This document shows, in pieces, positions 45,025 through 56,768 of a stretch of 64,000 bases of DNA. The stretch is from Durusdinium trenchii. Taxonomy: Eukaryota > Sar > Dinophyceae > Suessiales > Symbiodiniaceae. Below the pieces are notes generated by a model. It ran no database searches. It had not been told where the DNA came from and saw only the letters and a program-made list of their open reading frames with translations. The translations under genes were made by a program, and so were the position numbers. The first letter of the stretch is position 1, and each line of letters opens with the position of its first letter. The DNA lies in assembly GCA_963970005.1 (NCBI GenBank), contig CAXAMN010013947.1:6047-70046 (forward strand), given 5' to 3'.

Positions 45025-45285
45025 GCCAAACACACTTAGGATATTGTGTACTGAACTGAAAGCGGTGCCACACGCCGGCCTAGGGTTCCAATTCCTAAGG
45101 GTACAGGTAAGGAAACCTAAAACCGAAGAGGAGGTCCATCCAGCGGAGGTCCCAAAGGTTTCAGGTGGCCAGCAACTCTAAAAGAAAACACCGATCGAGC
45201 GAACGACAAGGTGACGACGTACGTGCAGAAAAGCCAAGTTCATCGCCGCTGCAGTAGCCCTTTACTGAAGGAAACAACGAAGTAG
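45025..45285. repeat. Diverged terminal direct repeat of element 1, 5' side
   Basis: Partner of 34700-34930 (see that entry for the shared blocks). Much more diverged than the element 2 repeats. Confidence 0.45.
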
Positions 45286-45289
45286 ACAG

Positions 45290-48200
45290 CTTGTGCTCTA
45301 CGTAGGTTTCTCTTCAAGCAGGTACGTCAATCCGGCGTCCCGGATTGATTTCACCAGCACACATCCAGTGTCTTCGTTGGTGCAAGACTGGATGGGCTGC
45401 TTGCACCCCCTGCAATAATACTAAACAAATCCAGAAGGATCCCTATGACTCCAAGGGTTACACACACACACACACCTACACATGGGAAACAAAAATATCT
45501 CTTGAACGAACAAGACAAGGTTCGTGCTGGTTTTGCAATACCTTTCCTAGTTCCATTGTGGTATTGTCCCACCAAAATTGCTTCCAAAAGCAACCGCGAA
45601 AGCAAGAACTTGAATCGTCAGTCGTCTGACACGACCCAGCCATATCAGAAACTGCTCCCAGCTCTTAGGACAACCAAAACCAATTTTGCCGTTTCAGTTG
45701 ATTCGGCCCTCAGATCGAAACCTCTTCTCCTGTACAAGATATTGCCCATTCTGCATTCTAGACCAATGTGTCAACAAACCAACGAGAGGGCCGGAGCCCA
45801 AAAGGTGCAGCATCAACGCTACGCATCACACCTGGTTCGTGTGCCACAGTCCAGACTGCCTTTGCTGCTGCATCGAAACTCTCGCACACCTGAGAGCTCA
45901 ACTGAGACAGTGTATTAAACATTCTAAACCCTTGCTCCTTGGCAAAGAATGCCGCGATTGCGATTCCGCTATTTTGGCTATCTCCTAGGCCCTCATGCTA
46001 ATGCGCGTATTCCATGCAATGGCAGTGAAAAGTCCTTTGACTAGTGACTAGTGATTCATGTATTTAACAGCAGAGTTCAAAGGATCACCATCTGGGGTCC
46101 AAAAGAGATCCAAAGAGCTTGGTCTGATTACGAAACCTAGAGACTTTTACCACCCCAGTCGCCTGTACGGAAGGACTCTTCGGGATGGACCCATATCCAC
46201 GGGTCGCCTCGCGGGCGATGACGGGTCGATCCGCGGGTTCAAAGAAACAGGTACACAACTAGATATAAATAAATATACATATAATATATATATATACACA
46301 TCACAAAACACTTCATGGGCATGTCATAGGAAGACTTCCTGGCCCAATCGGGTGTTGAGACAAAAAGAGGGTGTGTCTTCCTTCTGCCAGCGGGTCCGAA
46401 AGTGGTGCTTCCCCATGTTAAACGTTAAACCACACCCACATGTCATCTTTGCACCCCTCAATCGCGTCTTTCTCCCTCCAATCATCCCACATCAACCAGC
46501 ACCTCCACGACCACTGGAGTGGAGGCCAACTCGGGCCTGGAGCTCAAATACCTATGCCCAGCAGATGAAGCTGCTGGATTCATCAGCCGCTTCTGCCTGA
46601 AACTTTTTAGCTCAAAATCAGTGCACACATGTGTTTGATGATGTTTATGCTTGATGTCATCGTTGTAGTCTTATGGTTCTCTTTTTTTGAAAAATATCTG
46701 GCATAATGCTGGACTTCCAATGGTCTTTTGTGCCTCGATGGGATCTTGTGCGGAGCCTTTGATGCAAAAAGAATCGACCCAAAACTGTTTTCTGCCCCTG
46801 GTGTGACAGGCGCAATGATTTCATTTTATCCATCATCAGCAATCCCTCTGGAAATGCTGACTTTCTCCAAGTTCAAACAAGGTGTTCAATCTCTTGCGGC
46901 GCACTGCAAGAAAGGCAAAGCCTCCGCCGCTGTGACCATGACCTCAGTGGCACCAACTCCATTTCGTATCGCTGCAGCATCGCTTGTCGCTTGCAAGCAT
47001 CCGGTTGGTAGCAAGGTTCGTCAAGTTACAATTACAAAGCCAGCTAGGCTAGGCCTGAATTGAGGTCTTAACCTGAAAATGAGATTGTACTTTTGTCTCA
47101 TTCACGGCCAGACCCATGCCTGAATTACTCCCTACAGCAGTTTTCCGAGGGAAGGCGACAAATACCTCCAGTATGCCGTGGTGAATGTCAGAGTATGTCA
47201 AGTAAATTCCCTCAGATAGCAGCCAAGTGACAACGGTTCGAACAAGGCCGCGTTTCTTGTCCAATGCCCTGGGAGTAAAAAGCAACAGGAAAGTAGCGTG
47301 TGTCTATGCAAAGAAAGAATGGCAAGCCACTCTGAAAACCTCTCCTTTGCTTTGTAGAAGCTGCTAGAACACAGTTGTTGCTTTTTTTTTTGGTTCTTTC
47401 TTCCATGGGGGGTTCAGTATGGCAGCGCAAAGCTGCCCTCAAGATCCACCTTCAGCGTGGCTCGAGTGGGATGTCACGTTTTCAAAGAAATACAAGGTTG
47501 TTTGGCTCAGAAAAACACATAGAATCAACGAGTATGTGTGGGTCAACGAGTCAACAACAAGCATCCCAAATATCCAAAGAATCAGTCGGTGCCCTGAGCC
47601 CTCAAATCTCAGCGGGCCTTGCTGCATTCTTGTTGGTCTTGTAGCCTTTCACCTGCCGCAAAAGCTAGTCCAAGCTGTGTAAGATACGATGTTGCGAAGG
47701 ATTGTTCAGAACATTATCTGGAGAATCCAACAAAGTTGGGAAAATGACAATGCCTTCCACTCAAAGACTTATGATGATCACCCTGCAACAAGTTGTTCAG
47801 GTTCTTGGTGGTGTGCAACATAAGAACCATCAATGAAAAAGAAGACCGGTGCTCTTCTTCTATCCGCTTCATGTCGATACGCACAGGGCACAGTGACGTC
47901 GCGCCTGGCAACCCAAGCTTTCCAGTTGGGTCTTTAAGGAGACGGCTGTTGGTTTGAAAGCCTAGGATGGTCAGATCCAAATCAGACGACTACGAAATAG
48001 ACAAGAAGGATTCTGAAAGTCGACAATACTTGGGAGAGTATCACAGGCCAGTTCCAGCCTGTAAGAGAAGTCCTTGAGAGTTTCAATTTTTAGATAATAG
48101 TCCTGAAAGGAAGGAGGAGGCACCTAGCTAAGCACTTGTTAAGCTTGACACAAATCCCTTCTACCGCCAGGATGAATGTGCTGACACTGCAACCCCCAGC

Positions 48201-50940
48201 AAAATATCGTCGACTTACCAGGCCTGATCCGAAATCCAGACCAATGTCCAGGGATTCTCCCCCTCACAGCCAGCGGCATCATGAACCACAGACCATCGGA
48301 ATAGACATTATTATAGAAAGGGGAGGAGGGCACAAAGTCCCTAACAAATCGGAGTCTTTGCGTTGGCCTAGCTCATCTCCTGCCAAATAGATCTTTTCAG
48401 CCTATGAACCTGGGCCTGGACTTTTGCAAATCTCTCCGGGTTCGACCTTTTCATGTGCTTCCATGCCAATCCGGCTACTGTGGTCTATGCCTAGCCTATG
48501 CACTTAGTTGATGTGATGCAAGAATACAGGAGGATTCAGGCAGAAGCCACAGAAGCTACACGATCAAGGATGCAAACGCATAGTATGTCTTAAGCAAGTC
48601 AAGCACGAGACTGTAATCACCTTGCCTGCTCTTTTTGGCTCTTCACTTCAGTACCTGTCACGCTCAATTCTGGCTTCAAGGTGCCGATGATCTCAAAGAA
48701 GAGAGCCAGCACCCTTTTCAGGGCTCAGCACTTGCCACAACCTTTCCAAGTACTCATGAATCACAGAAAACTGGAAGAGACATGGGAGATAGCCATCTGC
48801 CCTCTCTCACAGCCTCCTGCAGTCTTCTCTGGTGCCTTTGGGACGGCCTTGGCACCATGGATTGCTGGGTTAGCTCCAACAAAATTGAGACCACAGAACC
48901 AAAAGTATTTTTTGGCAAAGGTCACAGAGTAAGTACAATAAAGACACGGGGACCCGGGACCCCAAACCCTCTCAAGAAATAACACCCCACAAAACCGATG
49001 GGAAATCACACAAACACATCTTCTTGTGCTAGGCGATGACTTTTGCCTGGCTACCCCGCTAGACGCCACATGGGCCCATCCGTGACTCTCGACCTTCTTG
49101 GAAGCTTGACCTTTCGAAATAGCGACTGTGGCAACTGCCCAGCTCTACCAAGTCTACCAGCTCTCACGCCTCTTTTAAGCCGTGAGAAATGGGTGAGCTG
49201 ACCACACAGCGGTGGCGCAGCTCGTTTTGAGCTTCAAGCTTCGCTGAAGTCAACACGGCTTCGAATGAGAACGGAGTTTCCACAGCCCAACAAGCATTTG
49301 AGCAACTTGACCAGGCGTACAATTCCATATCTAGAGGGAAACGGAGTATTTCAGGTAGAAAGCTTTCGAATGCACTTGCACTTGCATCAGCAGGCTTCAG
49401 CATCTGCACTATGTACATCCGGCTAGTCTGTGAGCGAAGGGCTAAAAGTCATCCCAGTCAAAGAGACCGCCAGGGGGATCTGTTTCCTGCATGGCAGGCA
49501 TGGATTCAACCTCAATTAGAATGGTTCAAAACCGACTGGCAAGTCATTGAACGCAAAAAAAGATGCGGCACAGGGCACCAACGCTAGCGCTGCTTGTGAA
49601 GTCGGTCAATGTTCTGGGATTCTTTCCAGACAGTGCAGACTTGGCCTGGGGCACTTCACATCCAGCACGGGAGACAGCGTCCAACCTCAAACCCAGCATG
49701 GTCAGGTCGAAAAAGTTTGCTAGCAAATCTTGCCGCAAAACCGCAAACAGGCGCGCTCATGACATGGGAAGGCCCCTCAAGCAATGGGCATCAGCAGTGT
49801 TGCATTCACAGTGGTTTTAGTTGAGATACACTCGTTCTTTCACTGTGTCTACAAATGATGCAGGGTGGCCCAGTGCAAGCCAGTGACAGCTGTTGTCCAT
49901 TTCCATTGAAGCCCCATTGCCTTCCGTGACAGTCCAACATCCCTTCTGGTGTCACGGGCCAAATGCAGCAACCATGGAGGAACTTAAAGCTGAAGAATGT
50001 AGATACGTATAAGAACAGTTTCCACAAGCAAGGCAGTGAACAAAAAAGGTCATCAAACTGTCGTGTCTCAAAACATAATTAGAGGCCCCCCGCAACAAAG
50101 ACTTCAGAGTGTTCGCAATGTCGGAGACGAGCCCAACGCAGTTCAGGTTCCGATTCATTATTTTCTCTTCGCGGCCTTGCCAAGGCATCATCGCCAGCCA
50201 CTGCCCGCTCCACCAGCAGCTGCTTCGCCAAGCTGAGAGGTGGAGTGGGTTCCCAGGTGGAGTTGAACAGATCAAACGATTTGGTAGGCGAAAAGTGTTC
50301 ATGTAGAATGTAGGTTGCCTGATAGGTCGCAGTAGGCTATCATCTATATACTTGAAGTCCACTTCTGCAAACAAACGGTGATAAAATGAGCTGAATCTGA
50401 GGACCAGGTTTGTGCTAGAAACGAAAATACATTCTTGGACGGTACGCCTTTTCGTCAAGACCAGGTCTTCACCTGAGCGGTGGGAACTGCAGTGTGTGTC
50501 GTTGGCACATCCTCATTGGAGAGTACTGACATGGCCATCGCCAATTCAATAGCAAAGTGCATGTCGGAGGTCGTGCAAGTGCTCTGATCGAAATTTAAAC
50601 ATGACAGCATTGACACCCGTATGCCGTATGTGCCAATAACCAAATGAAGGATTGTGCCTTCATGTCACTCGACTCTTGCTCCTGATATTGAATTCTGGGC
50701 TCTCCAGCTACATGAAGCATCCTGGGGCAGTAGCAGTCCTTCGGGAGGCACCTTCAGGCACATCATGCGATGGAGCTTTGGAGCTTTGGAGAAACATGGA
50801 GACACACCAGAAAGCAAAGCCAAACAAACGGGGCAGCCAGCTTCTCTTTGACGCCTCTGCACCCAGCAAGAGCAGCTGCTGCATCACCTTGAAGTCAAGG
50901 AAGCCGTTTCATGCCTCTATATCCTCCTCTATCGAATCTG
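45290..50940. other. No gene recognised
   Basis: Mixed-composition DNA with short open frames only. Small CA (45460-45478) and TA (46268-46300) microsatellites are present. Some minus-strand segments could be further exons of the ankyrin gene whose recognisable exons lie just to the right, but I see no ankyrin signature here. Confidence 0.4.
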
Positions 50941-50947
50941 TATTTTT

Positions 50948-51003
50948 TGAGAGAGAGAGAGAGAGATCTATATATATATACTGTGTATATATATATATAT
51001 ATC
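50948..51003. repeat. GA then TA microsatellite
   Basis: GAGAGAGAGAGAGAGA followed by TATATATATA, CTGTG and a second TATATATATATATATA tract. Confidence 0.92.
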
Positions 51004-51109
51004 AGATCATATCAGATCTATCATTATCTATCCAAAAGTAGAGGTCAGGTGCCAGTCGATGTGGCAACCAGCCCACTGACAATACAAATGAAGACGGACC
51101 CCATCTTTC

Positions 51110-51275
51110 GCTGTCACTGAGCCAGCTTTCTTCAGCTTGTTAAGTGTTCGGAAAGAGAGATCCTCAGCCCCCAATGCCAGAAGTAAGTTTGGAAAGGCTC
51201 GGGCCTCAAGTTGCTCGGCCTCTGCAGCAAGCCTCAACCTCAAGCGCTCTGTGCGGACGATGCTCTGGCCATTGG
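51110..51275 (-). CDS. Candidate exon downstream of the ankyrin exons
   Basis: A minus-strand frame encodes a compact helical stretch (LRLRLAAEAEQLEARAFPNL, then LGAEDLSFRTLNKLKKAGS). It follows the ankyrin exons on the same strand. Not itself ankyrin-like. Exon limits are approximate. Confidence 0.35.
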
Positions 51276-51439
51276 CCGAAGTTGGGCAAAGAGCCTAAAA
51301 GGATATTGGAGTCTCTTCACTTGAGTCTTAGATTCTATGTCCAATCGATGTGTTTCCACAAAAGAGGACCTCAAGAGACCCAAATCTGTGGATCTCCGGA
51401 TCTCCTGAGCGTCCCAACGCATCGAAGCCATCCTTGGCA

Positions 51440-51660
51440 GTAATCATCAGGTCTGCATTCGCCTGGACCAAGTACTGCACCACCTGCCACCGGCTGACCG
51501 CCGCGTAGTGCATTGCCGACAGTTCTAAACTCGTGCACCTGTGTTCATCTTGATTTGTCCAGCTCAGGCGCAGCAACCACACCCGAGGGCAGCAGTGGTT
51601 AGTGGTTAGAGCCTCCAAGTGACCATTCAACGATGCAAGCATCAGGGCAGTCTCCTGAAG
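51440..51660 (-). CDS. Ankyrin-repeat exon(s), minus strand, downstream of element 2
   Basis: A 3' splice site (TGGCATGCCTTCAG, ending about 51655) is followed by ETALMLASLNGHLEAL, the core of an ankyrin repeat. About 60 bp further, AACACAG leads into LSAMHYAAVSRWQVVQYLVQ and ANADLMITAKDGFDAL, a second repeat. Ankyrin repeats mediate protein binding. The intervening bases may be a short intron. A further ankyrin segment lies on the same strand at 61.5-61.6 kb, on the other side of element 2, and in all likelihood belongs to the same gene. Confidence 0.6.
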
Positions 51661-52213
51661 GCATGCCAAAGTGTGGAAAGTCATCAGTGATCTGGTGAGA
51701 GGAAAGAATGCATTCAGATGAGCAACATGAGCATGATTGATCATGAGTTCTTTTCTGCCGTATGGAATACCTCATCCCTTGTTCATTGTGGCAAGCATCA
51801 CCCCTGTTCGACGTGCCCTTCGTCGTGCCAAGGCACCCCATCACAGCCTTGAAGGTCCAACTCTGCATTCGCCTGCAGGCCACTGGCCACAAACAGACCA
51901 CAAATGTATAGTAAGGATGTCAAACGAAAAGAAGTAAAAACAACATCAAAAGTTCAATGCAAAAACAATTCTTGTTTTCGTTTTCACCAGTCCCTGGCGG
52001 AACACAACAAATCAATACAAATCATGGATTTGAAACCAACTATGAAGACACCGATACCAATCAATTGGTGAAAGAAACAAAAAACACAGGTTAGGGCTCA
52101 CAAGGCCAGTCCACCAACCCAGCTGAGGCCACTCAGGGGCCAATGATGCCCGTTGGTTGGTATATTATGTTGGTATGAGTGGAGCGAGGGCAATCTGACT
52201 TTCTTCAGGACGT

Positions 52214-52634
52214 CACACTTCGACATTGGTTTTCAGTTAGACTCAATTGCCACGTTGGGAAGGAAGGTGAGGGAACGGCAAGGCGAAAGGGTCCGGTGAC
52301 TTGTATTGCTTAACAAATGTTTCACTCGCGCGGCTGGCTGCAATTCACAGTTGGCTGAACACTGCGGTGGGAAACGTGTTTGTGGGGAAGGTATCATGTG
52401 AAACCACCATGAATCAAAAAGCGGATAAGGAGGGTAACAGCTTGTGAAGCACTCTGCAGGTACATGGTTGAGCGTCCTCAACCACTTCCCTTCCAGTGAC
52501 CCAGCTTCGTTGGATCAGGTTAGTCACTGGAAGCCTGATCCCCCTGCTTCTGTGGAAAAAAGTGGAACGTGCCTCTGTTACAGTGGAAAGGTGAGAACGT
52601 GGAAAACCCTTAGAACCAGGGTGTGACACACACA
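52214..52634. repeat. Terminal direct repeat of element 2, 3' side (pseudo-LTR)
   Basis: About 421 bp matching 61108-61529 with three substitutions (at 52221, about 52319 and about 52412) and one 1-base indel. Both copies are in the same orientation. The inner end abuts the RT coding region, whose last codons and stop (52578) fall inside the repeat. No CUGAUGA...GAAA hammerhead core was seen in it. Confidence 0.93.
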
Positions 52635-55406
52635 ACAAGCCGTGATCGGCGCACAGACAAAGCGGTGGAGAACGGATCTTTTTCTCAAAAACCGCCTGCA
52701 CGCGTGCAGGTCATGCCCTTTTTGGGCATATAGTTGGACCAGGGCTTCAGCCGCAGCGGTGGCGTTGTGGGGTGGAAAAGTGTATGTATAGATGGAGTGA
52801 AGTCTGGAAGCTAAAGCGCTGGCTACCGGCGCTGGTGTGGTCCCTGATTTTCCAGGGTTGGGTGGGTTGTATGTAGGTGATGGTGCGTTGCTGGAGGTCG
52901 ATGTTGAAACCCAGAAGGTGGAAGTCATCCACCGTCTCCAATTCGACGGGATCGCCGAAAAAGTTGTTGTGGATGAGGGTCTGGATGGCGGGATGTGAAA
53001 GGAAGTGTTCATTGTGGACAATGAAACGGTTGTCTACATATCGATAGTATGTGAAGTGGAGGGCAGTGTGTTGAAGGAGATTGTTGTGGAGCTGGTGCCA
53101 GGAATGTTCGATGAGGGTGATGGCAACGTTGCAAAGGGCAGGGGAGAGCTGGGAGCCAATCCCAGCCCCCCGGATTTGTTTGTAGGTGTTGTTGCGTGCC
53201 CGGAAAATGCAGGTGTCGAGCGCATATGCCACAATGGTTGTAATATCCGCAGTATGGTGCGTTGTGTGGGGCGGCGTCGGTGGTGCCTGCCGATATGGGA
53301 GTGATGGAAAGGATTGCCAGTGGCTTTGGTGTCGACGGTAAGAGTATGGGTGTGGTTCTGGTGTTGCCATTGCTGAATCAGGGAATGGACAGCGTCAATC
53401 AGGCGGCGCTGTGGAACTGAGTTGAAGAAGCCGACAAGATCATCATTGGTGGCGTGTAGGGGGATGTCCGGAGGGGTATCGGTGAGGTAGCAATGAAAAT
53501 GGGACCACAGTTGTGGAATGGATAGTTGACCTGGATGCTGAGGGAGAAGATGTTGCAGGATAATGTCAAGGGCTCGGCTGGTAATGTGGAGGAGATTGCC
53601 GCTCAGGGACTGAAAGTACGAGATGATGGCGCGGCCTTTCCCCCACTGTTTCTTCTCCTTGAGGTGGACGATGCCGTATGGGATCGTGAAATCTTTTCTG
53701 AAACCCCATTTGCAGCGTGTGCGGAGGCTGGGGGGGATGGTATGTATCAGGTATTCGTGGATGTTGGACGGTTGGAGTGTTGACATGGGTGCAAAAAGTT
53801 CCGGTGACTGCCAGGTGGCAAGCGCCCCGGCGAAGTACTGGCGGGGGCAGAAAATGCGCAGCTGTTGCAGTTCATGGTCAGCGTGGTGAAGAACAACTTG
53901 GTCGCCCAGGAATTCCTGGAGTTGCCGGAGAAGCCGAGCCGTGAAGCGGGGTTGGTGTTTCAAATGGTTGGTGTGGAGCCTCCATTGGTGCTGGAGGAAG
54001 GGTTCCAAGTGTTGTGTAAGGGAGGATGGGTGGGAGGCCTTGAATGCGCAGCCATTTTGTGAAAGCGGTCTGGAAGGAAAGGAAGTATCTGGCCTTGCTG
54101 GGGTAAAAGGTGCTGTTCATATTGGCTGCCAGGAAAATGCGGAGGTGCTGTGGTAGTGCAAGTTGTTCAAGGGTGAGGATGTAGTGATTGTCGATTGTGG
54201 GTGTAGTTGGATCGAGAAGAATGGTTTTGAGGTGATCGCATGCACATGGCAAGTCGCTGGAGGTCGGAGGGTTAGATAGCGTACCCTCCCAGGTGCGGTG
54301 GTTGTGCAAATGGGCCCGGAGAGTCTTGTGGGCTGCTTCCCGCAAACGGTGAGTAGGTAAGTGGAGCGGGATGGCCAGGTGCTTGTGGTGCTGTATTGTG
54401 GTTTTGAGCCACTGTTCACAGTGTTTGGGGAACTGATCGTGGGCCAGAAATGGTATGGTGAGGGGATGTTGGGCTTGGGCGGACTGAGGTTGCGGTACTG
54501 GAGGGCTTGGTTGATGATGTGTAGTGCTCTGCTGCGGCCAGGCTCTTCCAGGTTTGAGGCCATTCGTCGGATGGCGTAGACCTCCAGGTCAGTGTGTTTG
54601 CCGCTGCGCAGTTGTTTGGCTGCTTCAAAGGATGCCAGTGTGTGCTTAGTGAGATTGCGAAGGAGAGTGAGGGAATGCAGTCGAGTGGAAGTGAAAAGAT
54701 GTGGTTCGTGAATGGCATGTTGCCGTCTGCGGAGCTTGCAGAAAAGTCTCTTGTGGGTAGCCAGGCGAGAGTAGAAATGGGCGCGGTGTTTTGTGAACTG
54801 CCAACCTTGAGCTTTGAGCTTGAGGTGGTGGGAGATGAAAGGCCAATTGAGTGGCGGCATCCAGTTGGAAATGAGGTAGTGTTCTTGGATCCAAGCTTGG
54901 TCGTAGGTATCGTGAGAGGAAAGTTGTATGGGTGTGAAGTGGTGAATATTGTTGTGAGAATGCCAGTAACGAAGGGATAGTTCCGCTGAAATGGGAACGT
55001 TGTTCTGCAGCTGTTTGAGTTTTGCCCGACGGTTGTGTTCCCTGTGTGGGATGCCAATGCCAGTAGAGCCGATATAGAAATGGCCATGCTGGTGGTAGCA
55101 GCGGTGCGGTGTGGTGGGGTTGAGGTAGAGTTTGACACACACGGCATTGGAAGAAAGAAAGTTGTGGTAGTGATAGGTGTGGGGCTGTATGTGGAGGTGC
55201 TGAAGTCGCTGACGCCATTGCTGTGAACGTTGGGTAGATGAGGGGTAGCAGAATAGAAGTGTGAGGTGGATGAGTCCCACGGCAAAGAGGGCCTCGGCAC
55301 GTTCAATGTATTGGCTGTAGTGGATGAGGGTGGAAAGAGCTTGGTGTAAGTGGAAAAGTTGGTGGAGTGTAGTGTGGCGCGGCTGGCGTTGACTGGTCAG
55401 GGCTAG
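52578..55406 (-). pseudogene. GIY-YIG endonuclease, CxC linker and reverse transcriptase of element 2
   Basis: Translation after the TGA at 55407 gives a helical start (LFHLHQALSTLIHYSQYIER). Next is GIY-YIG (HGHFYIGSTGIGIPHREHNR, about 55100-55020). The linker has PCACDHLK (CxC at about 54239-54248) and a downstream HY. RT fingers read KEKKQWGKGRAIISYF (about 53600). The palm has motif A NDDLVGFFNSVPQ (53450-53405), GAGIGSQLSPALCN (about 53170-53120) and motif C YRYVDNRF (53050-53023). The thumb ends ALVQLYAQKGHDLHACRRFL near 52680, and the stop at 52578 lies in the terminal repeat. Frames change at least three times (55280-54117, 54345-53878, 54008-53034, 53370-52747, 53021-52578), so this copy is not translatable as one protein. 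Motif C has Asn in place of the second Asp. Confidence 0.82.
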
Positions 55407-56390
55407 TCAGCATGCGATGGCAGCGCCCACGCTGACAATGTGTTGGAGGCTCTTGATCGAGAGCTTGTTCACCCGAATCAGGGGGAGGCCGTAGCGGGTC
55501 GCGGCCTCCTTAAGCTGATCGGTGGAAACCTTGCTAGTTTGGAGCAAGCGCAAGATTTCCTGGGCTGCCTCCTGTACTTTGGGCTCAAAAGTCCGCGTCC
55601 ATTGTTGGATGGAGGGTGCGGTCCAGGCTTCTGGGGCGTCGTCCTTGAGGGTGGGTAGGACGGTTGAAGCACGTCAGGGAGTGCTGGTGGTGGTGGAGGT
55701 GCGGGGGGAGCTGCAGGGGCAGAGGGAGCGCTGGGACGGCCAGTGTCCTTCTTGGGGGTGAGCTCCAATCCGTGTGCTTGGAGTTTCTCCCGGGCACGGG
55801 CAAGATCATCGGAGGTGGTTTTGAGCGCTCGGAGGGCGGAGCCTTCAGCGACCGCTGGAGCATGGGCTTGCAGTTGGTCGGTTAAAAGTGTGATGAGGGG
55901 AGAGTGGAAAGCCCGGGCTTGTGTTGTTTTGTTGGGAATGGTGGCGCCGGCCTTGGTGTGCATAGCCTCTGCGATAGCGTCCAAGTCCAGGCGCTTATCG
56001 CGAATCTCCTGTAGGAGATGTGTGGTGAACACTGATTCGGCCACGCTTCTGGTTGGGATGAGGCCGCAAAACTTGCCATGACTGAGCATCCTCGCTGTAT
56101 AGTCAGCCGTACCGTGGTACGCGAGGAGCCAGGGGAAGACCTCAAAAGTTGGCAATCCTGCAATCCCGACGCGTCGGGACCATTGCGTTGGCTGGATGTG
56201 ACGGTGGAGTTGATGTCCGTGAAGGGCCTTTGAGTCCCAACAGGAATCCGTGGAGTGCCAGGATTCTTGGATGGTTGGGGTTGTAATGACCCGCTGCGGG
56301 GGCCAACGATGGATCAGGAGGTGATCCCTCCACTGTCACAGGCGCGACCGCTGGTGGGGCAGAGCCAAAACATGGATCAGCCATGGCTAT
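55407..56390 (-). pseudogene. Accessory N-terminal domain of the element 2 polyprotein
   Basis: The frame starts around ATG 56386 (MADPCFGSAPP), shifts near 56.3 kb, then reads LHGHQLHRHIQPTQWSRRVG, GLPTFEVFPWLLAYHGTADY and RSVAESVFTTHLLQEIRDKR. After another shift near 55.65 kb it continues as PKVQEAAQEILRLLQTSKV and LKEAATRYGLPLIRVNKLSI, ending VSVGAAIAC before TGA at 55407-55409. Element 1 carries the same domain and reads straight through that position with an Arg codon. No named family. The helix-rich end (LKEAATRYGL...SLQHIVSVG) might bind nucleic acid, but this is a guess. Confidence 0.65.
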
Positions 56391-56522
56391 GGAGGAAGGC
56401 AAAAGCGTGCTCTCAGTGTGCGATCTCAACAAAACGGCTGCGGAGGCTGACAGGGGATAATAGGTGAGATTCATCAAAGATTTGGGAAAGGCTGTAAGTG
56501 AGCAGTGTGGGATTGGAAAGTG

Positions 56523-56768
56523 TTAAAAGAGCAAAAGAGCATGATGCTCAATCTTTTGTACAGACAATGTCCAGTTGGCAAAGTGAAAGGTATATACAAA
56601 GCGGCTCACTCTGGTGGAAGTTGAGGAGGCGGCAGGGTTAGGATGCTGAGCTGTCTCTGGATCGTGAACGGTCCCTTGCTGTGGGGCCATAAGGCGCAGG
56701 CTGGCGATGGCGATGGGACCGATGACGATGGTGCCGAGGCGGAGGTGGACAGAAAGTGCGTACTTCAT
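56523..56768 (-). CDS. Small open frame of element 2, uncertain
   Basis: An 81-codon frame between the 101-residue gene and the polyprotein (LGTIVIGPIAIASLRLMAPQ, then Pro/Ser/Thr-rich). Nothing comparable is seen in element 1. It may be chance. Confidence 0.2.
   Translation of the reverse strand: MKYALSVHLRLGTIVIGPIAIASLRLMAPQQGTVHDPETAQHPNPAASSTSTRVSRFVYTFHFANWTLSVQKIEHHALLLF

Larger units (their letters stand above)
34700..45290 (-). mobile_element. Element 1: multi-gene relative of the Penelope-like element, without nuclease or RT
   Basis: A 10.5-kb block whose coding potential is almost all on the minus strand. It contains, 5' to 3', three tandem paralogous genes, a 75-residue gene, a long broken gene, a gene shared with element 2, an RS-rich gene and the head of the element 2 polyprotein. 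About 20 residues after the point where element 2 continues toward its GIY-YIG nuclease, this copy hits a stop and non-coding DNA. Diverged direct repeats at the two edges (34700-34930 and 45025-45285) may be its termini. Element status is an inference from shared modules and edges. Confidence 0.65.

Noticed and set aside
44718..45035. N-terminal extension of the triplicated gene copy A to 45035
   Set aside because: The added stretch covers hairpins and ACGTAC repeats and has no counterpart before copies B and C.
52233..52481. 82-codon minus-strand frame in the terminal repeat, also present at 61127-61375
   Set aside because: It is intact in both copies only because the repeats are almost identical. 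Composition and context do not suggest a protein.
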